Assembly (NCBI GenBank): GCA_024741835.1
Contig: JAENRP010000003.1
Location: forward strand, 392,363-456,362
Source of the DNA: Diplocarpon mali
Taxonomy: Eukaryota > Ascomycota > Leotiomycetes > Helotiales > Drepanopezizaceae
Direction of reading: 5' to 3'
DNA length: 64,000 nucleotides
Part shown: positions 23,989 through 32,902 of the stretch, piece after piece
Position numbering within the stretch: the stretch's first letter is position 1
Layout: the number at the start of each line of letters is the position of its first letter
Program-made: the position numbers and the translations under genes
Notes under the pieces: model-generated
Seen by the model: only the letters and a program-made list of their open reading frames with translations
What the model was told of the DNA's origin: nothing
Database searches by the model: none

Positions 23989-24180
23989 GATGTGTGGATG
24001 TGTGGATGTGTGGATGTGTGGATATGTGGATGTGTGGATGTGTGGATGTGTGGATGTATGGATGTGCGGATGTGTAGATGTATGGATATAAAGATATATA
24101 GATATGGATATATGGATATATGGATACATACGTATATGGATATATGAATATATATTTCATATATCCATATATCCATATAC
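23989..24180. repeat. Octamer microsatellite GGATGTGT grading into ATATGGAT
   Basis: About nine copies of an 8-bp GGATGTGT unit pass through GGATGTAT variants into ATATGGAT-type units and a short self-complementary ATATATTTCATATAT segment. Non-coding. Confidence 0.85.
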
Positions 24181-25264
24181 TCACACGCACACTCATATAA
24201 ACAGAAACCCTCACGCAAAGAGAGCCTGCAGTGTCATCGACGCCCCAGCCACAGAAATCACCACAACCTCCCGGAGCCACCGCACCGTGCACAAGCCGAA
24301 CAAGAATTCCCTAGACGCCAGAACACCTCCCCCAGCAGGGCGGGATCGAGGTCGTGGACAGAGGCGCAGGCCTGGCGTACCAGGGGACACCGAGTCCCCT
24401 GGTGCCTCTGTTGTGGCAGGTGTACGGCCGCGGCGCGTCTGGGACGGGGACGACGGCGGCGACGCGACGACGACGGCGACGGGGAGGGCATCTGCTTCTA
24501 CCGCACGTCCACATCCACGTCTCCAGCCGCAACCCCTCTCCCGAGTGCAATCCTTGCCTGCCTCGGCGCGTGGCACGCGTGAGCGGTCTCGCAATCGGCC
24601 TCCGAGGGTGTGTGTTGAGATTGAGATGGGGATGGGGATCGAGACGACCCTCTGCCGCCACGACATGCCGACGACCTTGGATGGCCCTGCGCTGCACGCG
24701 TATTTGTGTTTTTGTCCCTGGCAGATCGGCGGCCTTGCAGAGCGAGGGCTGGTGCTACTGCCACCGCCGGAGAGGGCCGAGGCAGAGGCGACGGAGACAT
24801 GGCTGGAGAGAGGGATCGGCCGGCCGGTGGGCAGGAGGCGCGGCGACGAGTGCGTGATGACGGCGAGCAGGGCCGTCGCCACCTCACGCGCCGGGGGAAT
24901 CTAGCAGGTGGAATCGGGCATTTGGAATCGGGCGACGGAGAGGGCCATGCGGAAAGAGACTGCTGTTCTCAAGAGACTGCCACTCAGGACGAGCAAACGG
25001 CTTGGCCCTCGCGCCCTCGACACAGATAAACCTGCTTAGCAAGCTGTTCGTTCGTCTCGCCTCTTCTTCCCCTTCCCCTCCTCCTCCTCCTCCTTCTTCC
25101 TCTTCGTACGCCAGACAAGCAAGACCAAACTCACCCTTCATCTCACTGGAACCGCCCCAGGAACATCCCCTCGCCTCAGCAGCACCGATCTCCTCCCTCT
25201 CCCAGAGGCACAGCGGATCCGCACCGGCTCCAGCAGGAGCTACAGAAGAACGTCCGACGAGACG

Positions 25265-27561
25265 ATGGATATACTCTCGTGGACATTCGCTCGCTCGCCA
25301 GAGGGCGAGGACGAGCACAAGCCCGTGAGTCCGTCCAGTGCGAGGAAGCCACTCGGATCCAAAGCCACAACTAGAGAGGAGAGCGAGGAGAGACTAACCG
25401 GCCTGCCCCAGCTCTACATCGACGCCGCCAACCCCCACCGCTCCCTCTCCTACGCCCGCACCCGAAGCCAGGTCCGCCGGCTGATCGCAGGCTTCGCGCG
25501 CCACGGCGTGCAGAAGGGGGACTGCGTCTGCGTCGTGAGCTTGAATGACGTGCGGATCCGCGCGGCGGCCACTCTCTCCGAGCGGCGCCTGACGAGACTG
25601 ACGCTGACTCGGGCCAGATCAACTACACCTCTCTGTACCTCTCCATCATCGGCGCCGGCGCTCGCTTTACGGGTGCTAACCCGGGGGTATGTAGACCGAA
25701 CTGCTCGTGTACCCTTCCTATCCTCTTCAGCTTCCCCGGCCGTGCTTCGGATCTCCCCCGAGTCCGCACGAGATCTCGCGACCCGAGGGCGGCGTCGGCC
25801 AGGAGACATCGATTCCAGCGACCTCCCAAGTCCCCGATGCACGCAGGAAGACAGGCTGATCCCGCGACAGTACACCCCCCGAGAACTAGCACACCACCTC
25901 CGCATCACCGGCGCCACACACGTCCTGACGTCCCTGAAAGCCCTGCCCGCCGCCCAAGCCGCGGCGGCAGAGTGTCAGATCCCGCCGCCCCGCGTCTTCC
26001 TGCTGAACTTCCGCCACGAGGCCGTCGCGCCCGGGCTGCAGAGCTGGACAGCGCTGCTGGCGCACGGAGAGCGGGCCTGGAGGGCAGGAGAGGAGGTGGC
26101 GGCCGGGGATCTGGAGGCGGCGGCGTACGTGAGCACCAGCGGCACGAGCGGCCTCCCCAAGGCGGCGGTGATCGGGCACGGCTACTTGATCTCGCAGGCT
26201 CAGGTTGTCGAGGGGCTTGTTGGCGCGGGTGAGAGACCCAAGGTGAGATCGTTCCCCCCGCCAGCCCGACTCCCCAACTCGACGGCGGCTGATTGCAGGC
26301 AGATATCGAGCTTGATAGCCATCCCGCCCTTCCACGTCTTCACCATGCCGGTGCAGCACGCGCTGCCACTGCGCACCGGCACGCCCGCGTACATCATGCC
26401 GCGCTTCGAGGACGAGCGGTTCGCGGGCGCCCTGCGGGAGTTCGAGATCTCGCACGCCATCGTCGTGCCACCGATCCTGATGGCGCTGTCGAGGCGCGCG
26501 GCCACGGAGCTGGCGAGCCTCCAGACGGTGTTCGTCGGCGGCTCGTGCGCGACGGCTGGCATGCAGCGGCAGCTGTACGCCAAGCTGGCTCCGGCTGCCC
26601 GGATCGTGCAGGTGTACGGCATGACCGAGACGGGCTGGGCCGCGTGCTGGGCGCGGGCCGCCCGGGACGGGACGGGCAGTGTCGGGCAGCCCGTGGCCGG
26701 GACGAGGTTGAGGTTTGGCGCATCCTCGCCCCGAACGCGGCGGTCTCGTATGCTGACCCGCGAGACAGGCTCGCCGACCCAGCCGGCCGCGGGATCACAA
26801 GCGACGGCCAGACGGGCGAGATCCAGATCAACACCCTCCATGCCATGACCGGCTACCTCGGCGACCCCGCCGCGACCGCCGCCGCCCGCACGCCCGACGG
26901 CTGGACCCGCACCGGCGACGTGGGCTACGTCAGGCGCGGGGACTGGTACATCATCGACCGCACCAAGGACCTGATCAAGGTCCGCGGCTGGCAGGTGAGC
27001 CCCGCCGAGATCGAAGCCGCGCTGCTCGAGCACCCGGGCGTCCGGGACGCGGGCGTCGTCGCCGCCGCCGCGGCCGACGGCTGGGGGGAGGTGCCGTGGG
27101 CCTTCGTCGTCCGAAGCGGCGCCGGGGCCGTCGACGAGCTCGGGGTGAGGGCGTTCCTGGGCGCGAGGCTGGCGCGGTACAAGAACGTCGGCGGGGTGGA
27201 GTTCGTGGCAGAGATCCCGCGGAACCCGACGGGCAAGATCCTGAGGCGGGTGCTGAGAGATGCCCAGAGCCAGCTCCAGGGCGAGCGGCCAGGAAGCGGC
27301 GGCGGCCAGGCGGCGGCCATCGAGTACGCGTCGGCGTTGAAGGACCTGTATGCGTATCAAGTCTCGAGGGCCTCGACGGGCGTGACGCTGGTGGGAGGGA
27401 AGGCGGTCCCGACTGCAGAGAAGGTCCAGAGCGCCGGGACGCTCGTGCCCGAGAGGGGTGGGAAGAGGAAGCCCTACGCCGCGACGAGTTTCCTCCGCTG
27501 GCGCAAGCTGAGGGGTTTGGCCAGGAGCTCGAGCAGGGCTGTAGCGCCGAACAAATCGTAA
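25265..27561 (+). CDS. Adenylate-forming enzyme (4-coumarate-CoA-ligase-like), 642 aa
   Basis: Five exons: 25265-25549, 25618-25686, 25871-26242, 26303-26712 and 26769-27561. Introns are 68, 184, 60 and 56 nt, all in phase. The AMP-binding core is complete: the phosphate-binding loop STSGTSGLPK (207-216), YGMTE (347-351), TGD (427-429), the hinge IDRTKDLIKVRGWQVSP and the catalytic lysine in RNPTGKILRR (K535). Such enzymes activate a carboxylic acid as acyl-AMP and usually pass it to CoA. The acid here is not predictable. A basic Ser/Arg-rich tail of about 100 residues follows the ligase fold and has no peroxisomal SKL ending. There is no carrier or reductase domain, so it is not a full NRPS. 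It is head-to-head with the TmpA-like reductase gene, which suggests co-regulation. An apparent frame change near 26713 is explained by the last intron. Confidence 0.82.
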
Positions 27562-27761
27562 GCACTTGAGAGAGCCACAGACCGTAGGAGATTAATAACA
27601 CGCGAGACTTCTTGACCCACAGAGGCGGCTAGCAGCAAGGTCAAGGAAGAAGAGGAGCAGAGGCGGGATATCCATAAAACTGTACGAGACTTGGAAAACT
27701 CGAGTATGACCGAGGCCTGCAATGTCTCGAAGCAACATCTGGCAACGAGTAGGGATCGCCT

Positions 27762-30700
27762 TCATCCCAAAACGCCTTGGCCAAGCGCCCCCAAACTCAG
27801 CTCGTAGCGGCCGGGGCTATGATCCAGCAACATGCTACCGCCAAACCTAATCTCCCCAAACCTCTTCTCCACATCCCGCACATACTTCAACACGCTCCTC
27901 GTTGCCGGACGCCCCAAGCCTCTCTCCTCACCGTCAGTAGCGCCCACAAACGCGTCCCGCTGCAACACAGGCATAGTCTCCACTACGAAGACTTCGCCCG
28001 GAGGGAGCAGCTTGGACGAAAGCATACACGCACGCAGGGCTTTGAGAGCGGAGTATGCCCATTGGTCGTCCTCCTCGGTGTCCATCCCAGGCGGACGGTT
28101 TGCGTACCACTTATCCATGAACGAGCCCGTGATGCCCGCCCACACGCGCTTCCGCACTTCGCCCTTGGCGCCCGAGTTGTCGGTCTTGAACGCGAGCGCT
28201 ACGGCTTGGAGGTCGTGGAGGACCCCGAGAGAGAGATAGGGGATGAGATCTTGGCCATTGACGATGGTTGTTATCAAGCCACGTGTGGCGAGGCGAAGAG
28301 AAGGGGATAGAGTGGCTGGAGGCCCGTAAGCGTAGACATGGATTCGCCGTCCGGGTGGGAGGCGTGTTTTAGCTTGGGGGGTGCTTTTCTCGTTGTCAGA
28401 GGATGTGAGCAGGAGTGGGGGGGACGAGTATTCGGATGCCGTGAAGAACGCGGTTGATGAAGGATCCGGAGAGGGTTCGGAAATAAGGATTGCGAGTAGA
28501 GCTGTGACGCCTCCGCCGAGAGAGTGGCCGCACATCACTAAACCATATTCTGGAAATTCCTCCAGAGCAGCTGTAATTGTTGCCATGACACGTCCGCCGC
28601 CGCCGTCAAGGAGTCGCCGCGCGGAGGCATGTATCCCTTTGTGGACTTTGTATGCCTTTCCTTGGTAGCTAAGCTCGTCGTAATCGCAGGTCATATCTGT
28701 GAGGACATCCTCAAAGCCAAGCGTGCCACGGCAGGTGAGCACAACGGCCCTAGATTCATGATCAAGGGACACGAAATGTACCATTGGTACACCCGTATTC
28801 GTGTTTCCAGTTGCATCGGTGCCACCCTGCGGGTCGACGAAGGATGATAGCAGAATCGTAGATGGTGGCAGCTGAGTATGGGATGAGAATGAGTGGTGCT
28901 CATGGTGATGTGAGGTCTCAATCTCCTTTGCCGTTGGCTCATTGGATGTCACTATGCCCATTACTCGGAGGAAACTGGCACCATAAGAGGCGGACGCAAA
29001 GCGCACAAATCGAGTGATGTTCCGCACAATATGATGCTGGGGAAACAGGCCGTCAATAAAGCCGGTGTGCATCAGAGCCTCAAGCGTTTCCGAATTCTCG
29101 AATGCGCTGCGTCGTGGCTTGTTCGCAAGGACGAGCGATGTAGCCGAGTTGTTTGTTTGGAGTGTATATATACTTGGAACAAAACTTTTCGATCTCCTAT
29201 GCTGAAGGGCCGGGGCAACGGGCTGTTTCGTAATATTCTTCTCCGATCTTGCGCGAACCAAATTACTCTGGGCCCTAAGATGTGTTCGAAAGGTGGTTGG
29301 CGACCCAGGTCGTGGCTCAGCTGAATGGACCGAGTATGTGTCTGTCTGGGAGACGATAGAATCCCGTCGCCTCTCGTGGACTGAATAGTAACTGGCTCTC
29401 GAGGGGCTTCTTTGTGGGTCTACCGGTTGCAGGAGACCAAGATCTCGCGATGAAAAGTAATTAGGATTGCCACGCTGAGGCGGTCGAGGTGCATCGCGTG
29501 CTAAAATAATGCTCGAATTTCGCTGTGGTAGTGGAAGCTGTGATTTTGAATAAGCGGGCGAGCTTGGCCCTCCCCACGCAGCCTTCGCTGGAGCCGGCTT
29601 GGACGTCGACGGCTCGGCACCGTCCTTGTTCCAGAGACTGGAAAGCGTGGTGGCCGAGCCCTTCCTGAGAGCGTTTCTAAACGACCCCTTTCTGTCAGAC
29701 GGCTTGATCGGCGTCTTATCTGACTTGAGCTTCTTCGTGATCAATGGCTTGGCAACCACTTTCTTGAGAGGGGCAACATCCGATGTCGATGATGCAGAGC
29801 TCACTGGTTTCCTGGACCTTTTCTGATTCGCAATATGATCTGATGGTTTTGGAATTGGTATGGAAGAGAACCCTAAAGGTTTTTCGTCCCCTGGCGCAAC
29901 CGACCTTGATGGTCCGGTAGGTTTTATGCTTTCAGACGAAGCTTTTCTCCGCACATCTCTTCTGGGTCGGATTGGCGGAGCTTCAGGTGATACGGTAGGC
30001 GTAAGAGATTCATGAGCTTCGTCATCTTTCGTATTGTTGAGGGTTGTCTGACCCCCCAAGTTCTTCTCATCATCGCTTTCTTCAACGGCATGGTTCATAT
30101 CGATTTCTCCCTTGAACCCAATGTCGGTACTCCTCATATCATCCCGGACGATCCTGTAAACTACGCGATAGCTTGGAACGAGAAGACTATGCTTCTGTTC
30201 TTCAGTGAGATCTTGGCCATCCCGGTCCACATCACCGATGTAATGGGCATTTTCCTCCACGACTTCGACGCCTGGCGGAGGCGATAGCTGTGAAGGTTGG
30301 GTCCCTGTAACCTCCACAGTGATTGTTTTAGTAGTTACCGTCTCGGTAGTAATCGACACTGAAGCATCAGCCGGTAAGGACTTCATGATTCTCTGCCTTA
30401 GGTTGATTTCCGGCAGGTCGTCTTCGGACTCGTCCTGGATGGAGTCATCTTGGATCATTCCCGCTCGCTCAATAGTTTGGACTACCTGGTCTCCACCCGG
30501 AGTTATGAAGGATATTGAGTTCGCCCTCGCCCTCCGCTTGCCAGCATTAGGCGTATCGTCTTTACCAATGACATCCGCCCTCCTCCCATCGTTCAGCACC
30601 ACGACATCCCAAATAACAGTATCTGCGACCCCCTCCAAGTCTGTAATCTTCTTGCACCATTTTTGAAGCAAAGCCAATCCGCATACCCCGAGTAGCAGAT

Positions 30701-31265
30701 CTGCCACGCCCACTTTCTCACCCTCTTGTCCAGTAGCAGGGTTCTGGAATTCTCTTCGTATAAGTGTGACGATGCTTGCAATGGCTCTGCTAGAGTCTGT
30801 GCTGCCCAGTATACTATCCAAGGTGGCCAGCAATTGCTGTGACAGATCCCCAGCGCCATGCAGAGCAGTGGATGATATGTAGAAGCCGGTTGATGCGGCA
30901 AAAGATATATTCGTGATCGTGGAATGCAGCGTCGCTATGCTACGCTCCAGAATCCCTTCAGCTTCCGCCTTTCCCAGCGGTCCAATACTCCGGACAGCCA
31001 CATCGCGTCCTGCTCTGTGCAGTATGCCTTCAATGACTGCCCTGCTCAGTTCCAACCCAGTCAGAGTTGTGACTCGCGCGCCATCGAGGGCAAGCCCGCC
31101 AACGAAGGTCCCGAGGCGGAGGTAGAGCGAGCCAGATCGTGTTACCAGACTGACAACGCTCGCAATCGGTCCAGGTAGGAGAGTTGAAGGCTCTGCGGGT
31201 TTTGCTGCAGTCGATGGGCTTATTCTCGGTTCTTTGCCCCTTCTGTCGTCCTCATCCGCCTCCAT
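27762..31265 (-). CDS. Class 3 lipase, sn-1 diacylglycerol-lipase-like, 1167 aa
   Basis: A single uninterrupted exon. The N-terminal third has long apolar or amphipathic helices (residues about 30-75 and 130-215) that may associate with membranes. A disordered basic Ser/Pro-rich middle region follows. The C-terminal hydrolase domain carries CGHSLGGGVTALLAI with the nucleophile Ser at about 915. A likely catalytic Asp lies in GQDLIPYLSLG (about 1005), and a His occurs in LLDHSPGRYELSLG near the C-terminus (about 1148). This order and the large size match fungal homologues of diacylglycerol lipase, which release a fatty acid from the sn-1 position of diacylglycerol. It converges on the adenylating enzyme with only 200 bp between stop codons, so the 3' ends may overlap. 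The ATG at 31265 is the first in frame. Confidence 0.82.
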   Translation of the reverse strand: MEADEDDRRGKEPRISPSTAAKPAEPSTLLPGPIASVVSLVTRSGSLYLRLGTFVGGLALDGARVTTLTGLELSRAVIEGILHRAGRDVAVRSIGPLGKAEAEGILERSIATLHSTITNISFAASTGFYISSTALHGAGDLSQQLLATLDSILGSTDSSRAIASIVTLIRREFQNPATGQEGEKVGVADLLLGVCGLALLQKWCKKITDLEGVADTVIWDVVVLNDGRRADVIGKDDTPNAGKRRARANSISFITPGGDQVVQTIERAGMIQDDSIQDESEDDLPEINLRQRIMKSLPADASVSITTETVTTKTITVEVTGTQPSQLSPPPGVEVVEENAHYIGDVDRDGQDLTEEQKHSLLVPSYRVVYRIVRDDMRSTDIGFKGEIDMNHAVEESDDEKNLGGQTTLNNTKDDEAHESLTPTVSPEAPPIRPRRDVRRKASSESIKPTGPSRSVAPGDEKPLGFSSIPIPKPSDHIANQKRSRKPVSSASSTSDVAPLKKVVAKPLITKKLKSDKTPIKPSDRKGSFRNALRKGSATTLSSLWNKDGAEPSTSKPAPAKAAWGGPSSPAYSKSQLPLPQRNSSIILARDAPRPPQRGNPNYFSSRDLGLLQPVDPQRSPSRASYYSVHERRRDSIVSQTDTYSVHSAEPRPGSPTTFRTHLRAQSNLVRARSEKNITKQPVAPALQHRRSKSFVPSIYTLQTNNSATSLVLANKPRRSAFENSETLEALMHTGFIDGLFPQHHIVRNITRFVRFASASYGASFLRVMGIVTSNEPTAKEIETSHHHEHHSFSSHTQLPPSTILLSSFVDPQGGTDATGNTNTGVPMVHFVSLDHESRAVVLTCRGTLGFEDVLTDMTCDYDELSYQGKAYKVHKGIHASARRLLDGGGGRVMATITAALEEFPEYGLVMCGHSLGGGVTALLAILISEPSPDPSSTAFFTASEYSSPPLLLTSSDNEKSTPQAKTRLPPGRRIHVYAYGPPATLSPSLRLATRGLITTIVNGQDLIPYLSLGVLHDLQAVALAFKTDNSGAKGEVRKRVWAGITGSFMDKWYANRPPGMDTEEDDQWAYSALKALRACMLSSKLLPPGEVFVVETMPVLQRDAFVGATDGEERGLGRPATRSVLKYVRDVEKRFGEIRFGGSMLLDHSPGRYELSLGALGQGVLG

Positions 31266-31617
31266 CTCGACTCTCGCCCGTTGTATGTTGCGGGTGGTTG
31301 GAGTTTGAGCCTTGTTTTAAAGCTTCCATTCGGCTAGTATATATGCTGGCCTTTGTACACGGTGCGACAATGAAAAAGTGAAGCATGTTTCGATGTGGCG
31401 AAATGCAGTACGTGAGCTTTGTTTTCTAGATCTGTGCGTTATGGTTATTGGATGCTGTCTGCATTGACTTGTCCACATTGTTTCATTATCCGAAGCATGT
31501 GATAGCCCGATGTACTAACAGGGATAGCAGTAATGACGTAGGGTCTATGTCACGTTTTGGTCATGCTGCCACGCTGGCTTGCCTACCTTACTTTGTAGTC
31601 TATGGCAAGTTCTCTTA
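31266..31617. other. Upstream region of the lipase gene
   Basis: About 350 bp between the lipase start codon and the transposon. It should contain the lipase promoter. No strong TATA element or repeat was picked out. Confidence 0.45.
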
Positions 31618-31619
31618 TA

Positions 31620-32900
31620 CTTCGTACCATAGGTAAATAATGTACAATTCTAGGCTGTATACACTAGATACTTGGCAATGCTGCTTTTACAATTTCCTTA
31701 ATATTTTATATAGCCTCCTCCTGCTGCGATTATAGCTTTATATCTCTCTAGCATTTCCCTAATTAATTCTCTAATCCTTTTAATTATTATCAATTCCTAC
31801 GCTTCTTTTATAGCTTTATATAGTCTCTTATAGGATCGATAAACCTTTGGATATTTACCTTTAATATAATCTTTCATTTTATCTTATATTATCTCGATTG
31901 GGTTTAAATTAAGAGAATTTGTAAGCTAAAAGATAGGGGTAATCCTAATTGCTTCAAATACCGATTAAGTATATTTAAAAGCGTGCCCTTTTGCATTATC
32001 CTATTGGAATTTAAGCTTAAGATATTGCTATAGAATCTCTTAAACCTTTAGGATAATAATTCTAAAGTATAAACCTTCATTTATTATTTCCTAATCCTTT
32101 TCTTAAAATAACCCTTAATACTAACTGTATTTCCTTAATATTATTCTTTAAAACATCTATCCGATCTTCCTTTAATATTAATCTTTAATACAATTAGGGT
32201 GATATTCTTCTTAAGACCCGATTTCTCATATAATCCATTCCTTTATATATTTCCTAGGATTAACCTATATTTTATTACTCTATAAGACTGAAAACTATTG
32301 CTCTTTAGTCCAATCCTTATGCTCAAGAGCCTATTGAAGTTAAGAGATCTGATTCGTATATATAAAGACTGGTTTTCGATAAGCAATTTGTCGAACGAAG
32401 CCTTCCTTCTTAAAAGCTATACAAATAGTATAGAAGCCGACGTTCTAATAAAGAATCGAAGGAATATTAGCCTAAGGAGTACGTCGATTTGCTCTCGAGG
32501 CTATAACCTATTAAATAAGGTATTTTTATTATAGAGTATTTAAGTGAGCTTTACAGCCTTAAAGATAATATTAAAGAGTCAATCGAGTCTATAGAGCGTA
32601 CTAAACTTAATATTAAGTAAGGTTTAATTAAAGGGCGATCTAATCTTAAGTCCAACTGGCATTAAAATAAAGAGTCTGATAGCGTACTCGTTTGTTATAA
32701 GAGGTCTGTTTTATAAGTGTCTTTAGAGTTAGTATACTAAATGAAGAATCCATATTAAAAGCGTTGATTTTCAATGCAAAAAGCGGCGAATTATTATAGA
32801 TAAATCATTAGCTATACCCCTTGTATATAAGTCCTATTAATAGAAACCGGTAGAATTACGCATAGATAGCACTTGTACATTATTTCAGGCATATACCAAG
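31620..32900 (-). mobile_element. RIP-damaged Tc1/mariner element, about 1.28 kb
   Basis: The element is flanked by TA on both sides (31618-31619 and 32901-32902). Its ends are imperfect inverted repeats: CTTCGTACCATAGGTAAATA on the left and the complement of a CTTGGTATATGCCTGAAATA end on the right, both continuing ATGTACAA. On the minus strand the C-terminal half of a Tc1-type transposase is readable through stops: DNAKGH, SLNLNPIEII with the last catalytic Glu, and EMLERYKAIIAAGGGYIKY ending at the TAA at 31698-31700. Gln and Trp codons have become TAA or TAG throughout, and the sequence is TpA-saturated, as expected from RIP. The N-terminal half is too degraded to follow. It is the same family as the miniature element at 6371-6646. 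Confidence 0.85.
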
Positions 32901-32902
32901 TA

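Larger units (their letters stand above)
22690..25264. other. Shared upstream region of the divergent TmpA-like and adenylating-enzyme genes
   Basis: 2.6 kb of non-coding DNA rich in simple repeats: GCATCGCACC-type repeats at 23357-23414, GGATGTGT octamers then ATATGGAT octamers at 23989-24180, and a CTTCTTCC/CTCCTCC pyrimidine tract at about 25056-25110 just upstream of the plus-strand gene. The many overlapping ORFs are GC-driven shadows. It probably holds both promoters. Confidence 0.5.

Noticed and set aside
23054..24292. Long overlapping ORFs on both strands, including Cys/Val/Trp-rich and His/Ser-rich repeats
   Set aside because: They are translations of the GGATGTGT and ATATGGAT microsatellites and GC-rich flanks in several frames at once, with no family motif.
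24211..24904. ORFs of 167-266 codons on both strands
   Set aside because: Arg/Ser/Pro-dominated composition in all frames and position in the divergent promoter region argue against coding.
26200..27360. 386-codon minus-strand ORF
   Set aside because: Antisense to the adenylating-enzyme exons, which contain the conserved catalytic motifs.
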